NCBI GenBank assembly: GCA_934130435.1
Contig: CAKOYB010000011.1
Span: forward strand, 1-41,063
Length of the DNA: 41,063 bases
Direction: 5' to 3'
From: an uncultured Clostridia bacterium
GTDB lineage: Bacteria > Bacillota > Clostridia > TANB77 > CAG-508
Positions within the stretch are counted from its first letter, which is position 1. Each line of letters begins with the position of its first letter. Positions 33,176 through 41,063 of this stretch are shown here, piece after piece. A model generated the notes under the pieces. The model did not search any database and was not told where the DNA came from. It was given only the letters and a program-made list of their open reading frames with translations. A program made the translations under genes and the position numbers.

Positions 33176-33712
33176 ATGAAACTAACATCAGACAATGAAA
33201 CTTTAGCAGAAAATAAAGTATTAATTTTATATGTATTAAATACCATAAATAAACCAATTGGCAATAGCGAATTACTTGAATTAATTCTATCTATTACAGA
33301 TATGAACTATTTCTATTTTCAACAGTTTTTACTAGATTTATTAGAAAACAAGTATATTACAAAATATAAAGAAGAAGATTCTGCTGAAACTTTATACGAA
33401 ATTACTTCACTTGGAAAAAATACTTTAGAGTTAACCAAAGAGTTAATCCCTGGAATTATAAAGTTAAAAATAGACCACACAATAAAAGGAGAATTTGAAG
33501 AAATTCAAGAAAAACTTTCTATTACTTCCGAATTCATTCCTAAAAGTGAAAATGAATTCACAGTAAAATGCAAAATAGTAGAAAATGGAAAAATAGTATT
33601 TGAAGTTTCTTCATTTGCCGCTTCTCGTGAACAGGCTAAATTCATTGCAGATAATTGGAAAAACAATGCAGTTAATATCTATCCTAAAATTATGGATTTG
33701 TTAATAAAATAA
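33176..33712 (+). CDS. DUF4364 family protein (predicted winged-helix)
   Basis: A 178-aa protein resembling the clostridial DUF4364 family, with an N-terminal winged-helix-like part (ENKVLILYVLNTINKPIGNSELLELIL, then DLLENKYITKY and LYEITSLGKNTLEL) and a C-terminal sensing or dimer part. The wHTH resembles PadR/MarR-type folds, so a DNA-binding role is possible but unproven. It starts 14 nt after engB with a modest GAGG site and ends before a strong terminator. Confidence 0.85.
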   Translation: MKLTSDNETLAENKVLILYVLNTINKPIGNSELLELILSITDMNYFYFQQFLLDLLENKYITKYKEEDSAETLYEITSLGKNTLELTKELIPGIIKLKIDHTIKGEFEEIQEKLSITSEFIPKSENEFTVKCKIVENGKIVFEVSSFAASREQAKFIADNWKNNAVNIYPKIMDLLIK

Positions 33713-33715
33713 TAG

Positions 33716-33754
33716 AACAAAATAAAAGCTTCATAAAGAAGCTTTTATTTTGTT
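33716..33754. terminator. Bidirectional terminator between DUF4364 and the rRNA methyltransferase gene
   Basis: A perfect 17-bp stem, 33716-33732 with 33738-33754, and a 5-nt loop. It includes the stop codon of the minus-strand gene and lies 3 nt after the DUF4364 stop. A/T tracts flank both sides. Confidence 0.9.
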
Positions 33755-34536
33755 AACTTTTTTCTTACATATTCATATAATATTATTCCAGTTGCAACAG
33801 AGGCATTTAGACTCTCTGTTTTTCCAAGCATAGGAATTTTTATACTATCATCAGAGGCTTCTATAACTTCTTTTGTAACTCCATTTCCTTCATTTCCTAT
33901 AACAATACAAGTTTTATTATAATCAATATTATAAATATCTTTTTCTGAATTTAACGAAGTTGCATGTACTTTAAATTTATGCTTTTTTAAAGTTTTTATT
34001 GTATTTATTAAATCCATAGATTCTATTACATTTACTCTAAAAATTGCTCCCATAGTTGATCTAACTACTTTTGGGCTATAGGTATCTGCAGTTTCCTTAG
34101 ATATAATAACTTGGTTTAATCCAACACTATCAATAGTTCTTATAATAGTTCCAAGATTTCCAGGGTCTTGTATTCCATCTAATAATACAATCATATCCTG
34201 ATTATAATCTATATTTTCTTCTGAACTATTCTTTTCTATTACTGCTAAGATTCCTTGTGGATTTTGCACGTCTGTTAGTACAGAAAATACTTTTCTATCA
34301 ACATATATGCAATTATATTTTGCAATTTCATATAATAACTTTTTATCTAAAGAGTTATCTTTACTATAGTCTTCGCATATTACTATTGTATCTATTTTAG
34401 CATTTTCCTCTATTGCTTCTTTTAAAATTCTTATACCTTCTATTATATATTTATTATTTAAATCTCTATATTTTTTTTCTTTAAGTTTTCTAATATTTTT
34501 TATATTCTCATTATCTTTGCTTGTAATAATTTGCAT
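33745..34536 (-). CDS. TrmH/SpoU-family RNA 2'-O-methyltransferase
   Basis: A 263-aa SPOUT methyltransferase. An N-terminal substrate-binding domain (IIEGIRILKEA) is followed by the knotted domain with motif 1 LLDGIQDPGNLGTIIRT, motif 2 IGNEGNGVTKEV and motif 3 IPMLGKTESLNASVATGIILYEY. It transfers methyl from SAM to a ribose 2'-OH, probably in 23S rRNA; the exact site cannot be told. It is encoded 12 nt after mfd on the same strand. Confidence 0.92.
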   Translation of the reverse strand: MQIITSKDNENIKNIRKLKEKKYRDLNNKYIIEGIRILKEAIEENAKIDTIVICEDYSKDNSLDKKLLYEIAKYNCIYVDRKVFSVLTDVQNPQGILAVIEKNSSEENIDYNQDMIVLLDGIQDPGNLGTIIRTIDSVGLNQVIISKETADTYSPKVVRSTMGAIFRVNVIESMDLINTIKTLKKHKFKVHATSLNSEKDIYNIDYNKTCIVIGNEGNGVTKEVIEASDDSIKIPMLGKTESLNASVATGIILYEYVRKKLTK

Positions 34537-34548
34537 TTCTATCTCCTT

Positions 34549-37500
34549 TTACAATTCTTTCAAAAACTTCTTTACTTCATCTAGTATAGTTTTACTAGAA
34601 TCAGATTTTAATTTTAAAGTTATGTAAGGTTCTGCTCCTGCTGAAAATCTTATAGAATTCTTATATTGACTTACCAGTTTGTCTACAATTTCCATATTAA
34701 ACTGTTCTTTAATGAAGTAAAACACTATATTTAAATTCTTTTGTTGAACTTTAAATATATTCTTTTCTTTGCAAAGCATTTTTATTCTTGCTATTTCCAA
34801 TAAATTTTCCATTTCTTTAGGCATATTTCCATATCTATCAGTAACTTCATCAATAACATCACTAATATCATCTTCAGATTTAGCAAGTGCAATATTTTGA
34901 TATACTTCTATCTTTTGAGCATTGTTACTAATGTAGGAATCTTCAATATAACTAGAAACATTTAAATCAATTTGAACATCAAGTTCTTCTTTTACTTGTA
35001 TTCCTTGAATATCCTTAACTACCTCATCTAGCAACTTACAATATGTATCATATCCAACTTGATCCATATGTCCATGCTGAATTTCTCCTACTAAACTTCC
35101 TGCTCCTCTAATTTCTAAGTCTCTCATTGCAATTTTAAATCCAGATCCAAACTCTGTAAATTCTTTTATTGCTTTTAATCTTTTATCTGCCACTTCTGAC
35201 AAAAGTTTATCACTTCTGTATGTTATATATGCATATGCTTGAGTTTGGCTTCTTCCAACTCTTCCCCTTATTTGGTACAATTGTGCTAAACCAAGCCTTT
35301 CTGCGTTCTCAACTATTATAGTATTTGCATTGGGTATGTCTATTCCAGATTCTAATATTGTTGTACAAACTAAAACATCAATTTTCTTATCAATAAAATC
35401 TTGCATTATATCTTCTAGCTGTCTACCAGTCATTTTTCCGTGTGCAAAAGCTACTTTAGCATCTGGAACAAGTCTTTGTATTTCCTCTGATTTTCCAATT
35501 ATCTTCTCTACATTATTAAATAAATAAAATACCTGTCCATTTCTTTCTAGCTCTTTTGTTATTGCTTCTTTTACAACTTCACTATCATATTCTAATACAT
35601 ATGTTTGAACTGGCCTTCTGTTTTGAGGTGGTTGATAAATAACCGACATATCTCTAATTCCTACAATAGACATATGTAAGGTTCTAGGTATTGGTGTTGC
35701 TGTCATTGTAAGAACATCTATAGAAGTTTTTAATTCTTTAATTTTTTCTTTATCCTTAACTCCAAATCTGTGTTCTTCATCTATTATTAAAAAACCTAAA
35801 TCTTTAAACTCAACATCCTTGCTAAGTATTCTATGTGTTCCTATTATTATATCAATTTCACCAAGTTTTAATTTTTTTATTATCTCTTCTTGTTCTTTTT
35901 TTGTTTTAAACCTATTTAACACTTCAATTCTTATAGGGAAATCTTTCATTCTTTCTTTAAATGTTTCATATTGTTGGTTTGCTAAAACAGTTGTTGGTAC
36001 TAAATATGCAACTTGTTTTTGATCCATAACAGCCTTAAAAGCTCCTCTTATTGCCACCTCTGTTTTTCCGTATCCAACATCACCACAAAGAAGTCTATCC
36101 ATTGGAGTAGCTTTTTCCATATCTTGTTTTAACTCTTCTATACAACGAAGCTGATCGTCTGTTTCTGTGTATGGAAACTTTTCTTCAAACTCTTTTTGCC
36201 ATGGTGTATCTTTACTAAAAATAAATCCTTTAGCATTTTTTCTTTTAGCATATAATTCAATTAGATTCTTTGCAATCTCTCTTAAATTAGATTTAACTTT
36301 TCTCTTAGTATTTTCCCATTCTTTTGAGCCTAGTTTGTTTAATCTAGGTACTTCTTCTCCACCGCCAATATATTTTTTAACATTATCCAGTGCATCTGTT
36401 GGAACATATAAAATGTCGTCTCCCTTATATCTAATTTTTATATAGTCTTTAATTACATTTCCAGTTTTTATTGTATTAATTCCTATAAATTGCCCTATTC
36501 CATGGTTTTTATGTACAATATAATCTCCTTCTTTTAGGTCTGAGAAAACAATTGATTCACCCTTTTTAAATTCAGAATGCACTCTTTTTCTTTTTTTAAT
36601 ACTACCAGAAAAAAGCTCCTCTCCTGAAATAACTACTAAGTTGGTATCAAAACACTCAAATCCAGATGAAAGTATACCAGTAGAAATGATAATTTTATTT
36701 TTTTCTTTAATGTTATCCAAATTCTTTATAAACTTATGTGGTATGTCTTTTTCTAATAGTAATAATGAAATCCTTTGACTATTTTCTTCTGTTCCTCCAA
36801 GTATCAAAACACTTTTATTAGAATCTAGTCCTTCTTTTACTTTGTCAAGCATCAAGTCAATACTACTTCTATAAAAATTAAGTTCTGAATAGTTAAAATT
36901 AAGTGTATTAGGTTTATTAAAAACACCATTTTGGCTTTCTAAATATACAAGTTGATTTTTTATTATTTTATCTTCTATGTTAGCATTATTTTCTAGATTT
37001 ACTAATATCTCTGGGATGATTTTATTCTTTTCCAATAAAGCTTTTAAAAGTATGCTATTGTCTTTTAAAATATTATTTTTTCTTGCTTTAACTTTACTTT
37101 CTTCATCTATTACAACAATGTCATCTTTATTTATATAATCCAAAAATGTTCCAGTATTATTATAAAAACAGGAAATGAATTTATCTATTTTGCTAAGATA
37201 ATTGCCTAACTTTATTTGTTCAATATCGGAATTTACTAGATCATCATTATACTTTTCTAAAATATTGTCACATACATTATTTATTTTTTCTAAAAGCAAA
37301 TATTCATGTGCAGGATAAATTACAACACTTTTAATTTCTTCTATTGACCTTTGAGAAGAAATATAAAAATACCTTATAGAATCTATTGTATCTCCCCAAA
37401 ACTCTATTCTAACACCTTTTTTATCTGTTATTGCAATATCTATTATATCTCCTCTTACGCTAAACTGTCCTCTTCCTTCAATCAATTCGCTTCTTTCATA

Positions 37501-37977
37501 TCCAAGTAAAATTAGTTTTTCTTTTATTTCATCAAATTTATACTCACCATCTACTTTAAATTTTAATACGTTTTTGTACAAATCATTTGGTACAATCATA
37601 TCTTGCAAACAAGCTTCAATTGTTGTTATTATTATTTTTGCCTTATTACTATAAATATTATTTAAACAATCTATTCTTTCAAAAGGCAAATCTTTACTTT
37701 CGGTTAAATAATCATATGTTACAATTTCCTTTTTAGGCATATATGTTACATTATCATAAAAATACTTTAAATCTTTTAATAGTCTTTTAGCTTGAATTTC
37801 ATTATATGTAATTACAAAAATTCTTTTATTTGACACCATTTGAGTTGAGTAAACAAACTGAGATTTTGCTACGTTAACTAAGCCCAATATACTTATTGGA
37901 CTTGTTTTTTTATCTATCATGTTTTGATATTCTAGGAATTTTCCATTTTGAATTAGATTATTTATTATTTCGTTCAT
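34549..37977 (-). CDS. mfd: Transcription-repair coupling factor Mfd
   Basis: Mfd, 1142 aa, removes RNA polymerase stalled at lesions and recruits UvrA. The N-terminal UvrB-like module is followed by the RNAP-interaction domain (GDYIVHKNHGIGQFIGI), then RecG-like motor domains with Walker A GDVGYGKTE (about 634), DEEH box (about 731), TATPIPRTLHMS and RGRVGRS, and a C-terminal TRCF domain. It has a strong promoter of its own and a modest AAAGG site. uvrC in the same window belongs to the same repair pathway. Confidence 0.97.
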   Translation of the reverse strand: MNEIINNLIQNGKFLEYQNMIDKKTSPISILGLVNVAKSQFVYSTQMVSNKRIFVITYNEIQAKRLLKDLKYFYDNVTYMPKKEIVTYDYLTESKDLPFERIDCLNNIYSNKAKIIITTIEACLQDMIVPNDLYKNVLKFKVDGEYKFDEIKEKLILLGYERSELIEGRGQFSVRGDIIDIAITDKKGVRIEFWGDTIDSIRYFYISSQRSIEEIKSVVIYPAHEYLLLEKINNVCDNILEKYNDDLVNSDIEQIKLGNYLSKIDKFISCFYNNTGTFLDYINKDDIVVIDEESKVKARKNNILKDNSILLKALLEKNKIIPEILVNLENNANIEDKIIKNQLVYLESQNGVFNKPNTLNFNYSELNFYRSSIDLMLDKVKEGLDSNKSVLILGGTEENSQRISLLLLEKDIPHKFIKNLDNIKEKNKIIISTGILSSGFECFDTNLVVISGEELFSGSIKKRKRVHSEFKKGESIVFSDLKEGDYIVHKNHGIGQFIGINTIKTGNVIKDYIKIRYKGDDILYVPTDALDNVKKYIGGGEEVPRLNKLGSKEWENTKRKVKSNLREIAKNLIELYAKRKNAKGFIFSKDTPWQKEFEEKFPYTETDDQLRCIEELKQDMEKATPMDRLLCGDVGYGKTEVAIRGAFKAVMDQKQVAYLVPTTVLANQQYETFKERMKDFPIRIEVLNRFKTKKEQEEIIKKLKLGEIDIIIGTHRILSKDVEFKDLGFLIIDEEHRFGVKDKEKIKELKTSIDVLTMTATPIPRTLHMSIVGIRDMSVIYQPPQNRRPVQTYVLEYDSEVVKEAITKELERNGQVFYLFNNVEKIIGKSEEIQRLVPDAKVAFAHGKMTGRQLEDIMQDFIDKKIDVLVCTTILESGIDIPNANTIIVENAERLGLAQLYQIRGRVGRSQTQAYAYITYRSDKLLSEVADKRLKAIKEFTEFGSGFKIAMRDLEIRGAGSLVGEIQHGHMDQVGYDTYCKLLDEVVKDIQGIQVKEELDVQIDLNVSSYIEDSYISNNAQKIEVYQNIALAKSEDDISDVIDEVTDRYGNMPKEMENLLEIARIKMLCKEKNIFKVQQKNLNIVFYFIKEQFNMEIVDKLVSQYKNSIRFSAGAEPYITLKLKSDSSKTILDEVKKFLKEL

Positions 37978-38004
37978 ATGTAAAACTGCCTTTCAACATT
38001 TATC

Positions 38005-38033
38005 ATTATACAACATTTATTCATTTGAGTCAA
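38005..38033 (-). promoter_or_regulatory. Strong sigma-A promoter of mfd
   Basis: On the minus strand, -35 TTGACT (38028-38033), 17-bp spacer, perfect -10 TATAAT (38005-38010), about 27 bp upstream of the mfd ATG. It begins inside the T tract that ends the ftsL terminator. Confidence 0.85.
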
Positions 38034-38034
38034 A

Positions 38035-38072
38035 AAAATGAACACACTGTTATTTATTGTTGTGTTCATTTT
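38035..38072 (-). terminator. Rho-independent terminator after the ftsL-like gene
   Basis: Twelve-bp arms, AAAATGAACACA (38035-38046) and its complement (38061-38072), are followed on the minus strand by seven T. The stem overlaps the ftsL stop codon. It closes the mraZ-rsmH-ftsL operon before mfd. Confidence 0.85.
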
Positions 38073-38595
38073 AAAAAATACTTTTTATTTTATTTATTAT
38101 CTTTTCAATCCATGATTCTTGTTCTATTTGCACTTCGTCTTTAGATACTTCTATATAATCTTGCTTTGGCGTATCTACATATATGGTTTGGTCCTCACTA
38201 AGTTTTTTCATTCCTAAGTTTTCACTTGCTTTTTTCTCTACTGTTCCAAGGTTAGTAGCTCCTTCTATATTTACTTTTAATTGTTCATTTTGTTTTTCTA
38301 TAACTGCTAAATTATCCTTAAGTTTTTTTACTTGTCCAAATTCTTCCGAAATAAGAGCATTTCTATAGCTTATGGTAAATAACACTGCAAATGTTACTGC
38401 AATATATGCCATTGTTTTTAGATTTATTGAGTTCTTTTTATTTTGCTTTTGGTTTACTTTTGTACTCTTAGCTTTATTTTTTTTCTTTGCTGTACTTTTT
38501 TTAGGATATTGTTTCTTGGCAGGTCTATAGTCTGGCTGCAATTTTCGTGGGCTGGTTTCGTACTGGTATCTGCTATTATTATATCCTCTTGCCAT
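38071..38595 (-). CDS. FtsL-like cell division protein
   Basis: A 174-aa bitopic membrane protein. The long basic N-terminus (K-rich, 20-60) is cytoplasmic, one helix follows (about 62-78, MAYIAVTFAVLFTI), then a leucine-zipper-like coiled coil (EEFGQVKKLKDNLAVIEKQNEQLKVNIE). The C-terminal GMKKLSEDQTIYVD matches the FtsL/DivIC type. Position directly after rsmH is the usual place of ftsL, whose product helps activate septal wall synthesis. I start at ATG 38593-38595 behind GGAGG; the ATG 15 nt upstream overlaps that site. No penicillin-binding protein gene follows, which is unusual. Confidence 0.82.
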   Translation of the reverse strand: MARGYNNSRYQYETSPRKLQPDYRPAKKQYPKKSTAKKKNKAKSTKVNQKQNKKNSINLKTMAYIAVTFAVLFTISYRNALISEEFGQVKKLKDNLAVIEKQNEQLKVNIEGATNLGTVEKKASENLGMKKLSEDQTIYVDTPKQDYIEVSKDEVQIEQESWIEKIINKIKSIF

Positions 38596-38619
38596 AAGTT
38601 TTTCCTCCATTTTCAGATT

Positions 38620-39546
38620 TTAAATCTTTTCGAAAATTCTTAATTTAGCACTTTTAGATCTTGTGTTTTCATTCATTTCTTCTTTTGTTGCAATAATTGG
38701 TTTCTTATTAACGATTGTGCCTAGTTTTTTTCTTCCACAAACGCAATATGGTAAGTCACTTGGACATATGCATTTTCCTATTGCATCTGTATATGCTTTT
38801 TTTACAATTCTGTCTTCTAAAGAATGAAATGTTATAACACATAATCTTCCTTTAGAATTAAGAACATCTATACAATTTTTAATTGTATTATATAAAGGAT
38901 TTAATTCATCATTTACTTCTATTCTAATTGCCTGAAAAACCCTTTTAGCTGGATGTCCATCTTTTTTATTTGTTTTTGGAACTATCTCCTCGATTATTTT
39001 TACAAGCTCTTGAGTTGTTTCAATTTCTTTTTTCTTTCTAACTTCACATATTTTTTTTGCAATTTTTTTTGAGAATCTTTCTTCTCCATATTTTAAAAAA
39101 ATTTCTGCAAGTTTTTCTTCTGAGTATGTATTTACAACCTTTCTAGCTGTAAGTTCAGAAGACAAATCCATTCTCATGTCTAGCTCGGAATCTTTCATAT
39201 AACTAAATCCTCTGGTTGCTTCATCTAGCTGATATGATGAGACTCCTAAGTCTAGTAAAATTCCATCTACACCATTAATGTTTTTGCTTTCTAAAATTTC
39301 TTTTATATCATCATGATTTCCATAAACATATTCTATATTTTTAAATTTTGATAGTTTTTCTTGTGCTGCTTTAAGAGCTTGTTTATCTCTATCGATTCCA
39401 ATTAAAAGACCAGTTTTAAGTTTTTTAAGAATCTCAATGCTGTGTCCTGCTCCTCCGAGAGTACCATCAACATAAATTCCATTTTCTTTAATATTAAGTC
39501 CTTCAATACATTCTTTTAATAATACCGGAATATGTTTAAACTCCAC
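38620..39546 (-). CDS. rsmH: 16S rRNA (cytosine1402-N4)-methyltransferase RsmH
   Basis: RsmH (MraW), 308 aa, methylates N4 of C1402 in the decoding centre of 16S rRNA. It has the entry segment HIPVLLKECIEGL, SAM motif YVDGTLGGAGHS, LLDLGVSSYQLD, RGFSYM-DSELDMRMD, and the C-terminal FHSLEDRIVKKAY and RSKSAKLRIFEK. The start codon is GTG (39544-39546) with AAGGAG 10 nt upstream. It is second in the dcw operon after mraZ. Confidence 0.97.
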   Translation of the reverse strand: MEFKHIPVLLKECIEGLNIKENGIYVDGTLGGAGHSIEILKKLKTGLLIGIDRDKQALKAAQEKLSKFKNIEYVYGNHDDIKEILESKNINGVDGILLDLGVSSYQLDEATRGFSYMKDSELDMRMDLSSELTARKVVNTYSEEKLAEIFLKYGEERFSKKIAKKICEVRKKKEIETTQELVKIIEEIVPKTNKKDGHPAKRVFQAIRIEVNDELNPLYNTIKNCIDVLNSKGRLCVITFHSLEDRIVKKAYTDAIGKCICPSDLPYCVCGRKKLGTIVNKKPIIATKEEMNENTRSKSAKLRIFEKI

Positions 39547-39577
39547 TATGTCGTATCTCCTTATTTAAGTTCTTTTG

Positions 39578-39599
39578 AGGCGGGTATAGCTGCCCGCCT
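39578..39599 (-). other. GC-rich hairpin in the mraZ-rsmH spacer
   Basis: A 7-bp stem AGGCGGG (39578-39584)/CCCGCCT (39593-39599) with an 8-nt loop stands out in AT-rich DNA, 32 nt upstream of rsmH. No T run follows on the coding strand, so it is not a terminator. It may stabilise or process the message. A second, AU-rich hairpin lies at 39634-39641/39646-39653; the rest of the 180-nt spacer shows nothing further. Confidence 0.4.
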
Positions 39600-39728
39600 T
39601 TAAACATTTGTATATTAGAATTTTTTCTTTTGCAATACAAATTCTTTTGTATTATCTAATTTTATCTTTTGTAGACTTTATCTTTTGTTTGTTTTTTCTT
39701 TAGTAGAATTTATATAAACTTTTTCAAG

Positions 39729-40160
39729 TTATATACCAAGCATTGTCATATTTTCTGCAATTTCATCTGCTGAAATATTTTCTTCACTGCTATAGTTCTT
39801 CCAAGATTCTCTATTCCAAATTTCTACTCTGGTTCCAACACCTATAATGTTTATTTCTTTTTCAAGTGATGCATATGTTCTCAAATTACTAGGTATTAAA
39901 AACCTTCCTTGTTTATCTATTTCGCATTCTACTGCACCAGATAAGAAAAATCTTACAAAGTCTCTAGCATTTTTGTTTGTAAGTGGTAGTGTTTTTAGTT
40001 TTTCTTCGAAATTTGACCATTCTTTTTTTGAGTATGCAAATAAGCAACCATCTAAGCCTTTTGTAATAATAAAATTTTCTCCTAGGTCTTCTCTAAGTTT
40101 TGCTGGCATTATTACTCTGCCTTTCGCATCTACAGAATGTTCGTATTCTCCAATAAACAT
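39729..40160 (-). CDS. mraZ: Transcriptional regulator MraZ
   Basis: MraZ, 143 aa, has two AbrB-like halves with the MFIGEYEHSVDAKGRVIMPAKLRE start and the second DKQGRFLIPSNLR copy. It forms rings and binds short direct repeats upstream of its own gene, controlling the division and cell-wall cluster. The operator repeats are present here. AGAGGTGA precedes the ATG. Confidence 0.97.
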   Translation of the reverse strand: MFIGEYEHSVDAKGRVIMPAKLREDLGENFIITKGLDGCLFAYSKKEWSNFEEKLKTLPLTNKNARDFVRFFLSGAVECEIDKQGRFLIPSNLRTYASLEKEINIIGVGTRVEIWNRESWKNYSSEENISADEIAENMTMLGI

Positions 40161-40187
40161 TTAGTTTCACCTCTAATCTTTTTTGTG

Positions 40188-40214
40188 GCACTTTAAACCA
40201 CTTTTCACCACTTC
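40188..40214 (-). promoter_or_regulatory. MraZ operator: three direct repeats at 10-bp period
   Basis: On the minus strand GAAGTGG-TGA-AAAGTGG-TTT-AAAGTGC (40214 down to 40188) is three near-copies of AAAGTG(G/T/C) separated by N3, the box layout described for MraZ in low-GC relatives (mycoplasmas). It starts at about the predicted transcription start and ends 28 bp from the mraZ ATG, so MraZ would repress its own operon. Confidence 0.85.
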
Positions 40215-40220
40215 AAATAT

Positions 40221-40249
40221 ATTTTAATATAACAGTAACCATATTGCAA
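40221..40249 (-). promoter_or_regulatory. Sigma-A promoter of the mraZ-rsmH-ftsL operon
   Basis: On the minus strand, -35 TTGCAA (40244-40249), 17-bp spacer and -10 TAAAAT (40221-40226). The start would be near 40214, the edge of the MraZ repeats. Confidence 0.7.
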
Positions 40250-40316
40250 TACTTTTTCTAATATTTTTTATATTTTTTGTTACTCTTTTGATCAAATTAA
40301 AACAACATAAATTAGC

Positions 40317-40349
40317 AAAAAGAACATGCTATTAAAACATGTTCTTTTT
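40317..40349 (-). terminator. Terminator of the right-edge surface-protein gene
   Basis: A 12-bp perfect stem AAAAAGAACATG (40317-40328) with its complement (40338-40349) and a 9-nt loop lies 13 nt beyond the stop of the surface-protein gene, with T residues at its 3' arm. Confidence 0.8.
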
Positions 40350-40362
40350 ATTTATGCATTTT

Positions 40363-41063
40363 TTATTCATTCTTCAATGCAAATTTCTTTATTAGAACTA
40401 TTCCTGCTGCTAGTATTATTAACGCTGTTGCACCTATTACATAATGTGTTATGCTTAATCCTTTTGATCCTGTTGGTGGGTGAATTGTTATATCTGTTGA
40501 TGTTGCCTCTATTGGTATTGTTGGATCTTTATCTTTTTGTTCTGGATTTTCTGGATCTTTGCTCTTTCCTCCTAATGTTGTTAATAAAAGTTCTCCTTTT
40601 GAGTTTCTAGTCTTTATAACTGCAGAATCTTCTGATTGAATCTCATAAACTTCTACTTTGTTGTTATATGCATATATTAGGTCTTTAGAACTTGATATTA
40701 TCTGTTCTATTGTACTTTCCATTGATGATAATTTTGTTTCTAATGTTATTGTTTGTGTTCCATTTCCATTTAATACATTATTTCCTGAAGTTGCCTCAAC
40801 TATAGTATTATATTCCTTTAGTATTTCCTGTTTTGTTCCTAATAAGTATCCTGTCAAGCTATTTTTATTACTAACAATTTTCCATTTACTATTTTCTCCT
40901 AGTTCTGGATTAAATGATAAGTTATTTGGTATATAGTCTACAAATTTTGTTACTTTTGTATTTGATTCATTTGTATTAACTGTAACATTATAGGTTACTG
41001 TCATTTTTGCACCTTGCATTAATTGTTCTTCCATACTTACGTCAATAGTATTTGTATTGTTTG
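40363..41063 (-). CDS. Surface protein with DUF11-like domain and sortase-type tail, C-terminal part (cut by window edge)
   Basis: The frame is open through the right edge; 233 residues are visible. They begin (DVSMEEQLMQGAKMTVTYNVTV) inside a DUF11-like beta-sandwich resembling those of the left-edge genes, with VD-IPNNLSF. A Pro/Lys/Asp-rich wall-spanning stretch follows (DPENPEQKDKDPTIP). The end is HPPTG, a hydrophobic helix (HYVIGATALIILAAGIVLI) and KK-FALKNE. That is a typical sortase sorting signal except that His replaces the Leu of LPXTG. The methionine at 41032-41034 is internal, not the start. Its upstream part and partners lie outside the window. Confidence 0.85.
   Translation of the reverse strand, partial: NNTNTIDVSMEEQLMQGAKMTVTYNVTVNTNESNTKVTKFVDYIPNNLSFNPELGENSKWKIVSNKNSLTGYLLGTKQEILKEYNTIVEATSGNNVLNGNGTQTITLETKLSSMESTIEQIISSSKDLIYAYNNKVEVYEIQSEDSAVIKTRNSKGELLLTTLGGKSKDPENPEQKDKDPTIPIEATSTDITIHPPTGSKGLSITHYVIGATALIILAAGIVLIKKFALKNE

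Noticed and set aside
1..41063. Possibility that the window is a closed circle joining the two partial surface genes.
   Set aside because: Both run on the minus strand in the right order, but the frames at base 1 and base 41063 differ by one and the ends share no overlap.
1..41063. CRISPR array, prophage, insertion sequence or toxin-antitoxin module.
   Set aside because: No regular spacers, integrase, transposase or phage genes were seen; the tandem repeats are protein-domain repeats.

Overview
The window looks like a piece of chromosome from a low-GC, endospore-lineage member of the Clostridia (Bacillota). The evidence is very AT-rich DNA, strong AGGAGG-type ribosome binding sites, sporulation-linked genes (yqfC, yqfD, pdaA, bofA), an agr quorum-sensing locus, a glmS ribozyme and a Firmicutes-type order of housekeeping genes. 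I cannot name the species; an uncultured gut clostridium is my guess. Both ends cut through repeat-rich surface-protein genes.

Layout: (1) 1-8913, two adjacent minus-strand genes for giant secreted or wall-anchored proteins built of DUF11/SdrD-like repeats; the first is cut by the left edge. (2) 8914-9684, a control region, a decayed reading frame, and a tRNA-Cys/tRNA-Gly operon with its own promoter and terminator. (3) 9685-17595, a minus-strand run read as pdaA - yqfC - yqfD - unknown 391-aa gene - ybeY - dgkA-like - DUF3048 - era - yqzL - recO. This is the classical yqf/era/recO neighbourhood, but the unknown gene sits where phoH is usually found. (4) 17711-20791, a complete agr system: agrA-agrC on the plus strand converge on agrB-agrD on the minus strand around a shared terminator. 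The 39-aa AgrD pheromone precursor is easily missed. (5) 20813-26743, a frameshifted RluD-type pseudouridine synthase, a methyltransferase, a 58-aa membrane protein, uvrC and a DUF2207 membrane protein. The last two appear as one 1307-codon frame, which I interpret as an artefact of two extra C residues. (6) 26806-28939, glmS behind its ribozyme. (7) 28948-30366, a PIN-PhoH ATPase with higher GC, a PIN domain that has lost active-site residues, and a palindromic operator. (8) 30405-37977, bofA, DUF2508, serS, engB, DUF4364, an rRNA methyltransferase and mfd. (9) 38005-40349, the first three dcw genes (mraZ, rsmH, ftsL-like) with a classical MraZ operator, ended by a terminator instead of continuing into penicillin-binding protein genes. 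(10) 40363-41063, the C-terminal end of another surface protein.

The most unusual observation is a shared pattern in three apparent +1 frameshifts. In rluD and twice in the DUF2207 tail, one extra C lies between two glycine codons (GGN-C-GGN) and creates an in-frame CGG codon. I checked the CCG/CGG triplets I could find in the recognised genes, and no other gene uses CGG in frame except the foreign-looking phoH, once. Either these are consensus errors with a common cause, or CGG is an avoided or 'hungry' codon at which the ribosome shifts. Other notable points are the agr locus with direct repeats 21 bp apart upstream of agrB, a kinase fused to a catalytically degenerate PAP2-like domain, a hairpin that would sequester a ribosome binding site, and a tRNA-Gly with an A19-U56 replacement of the universal G19-C56 pair.
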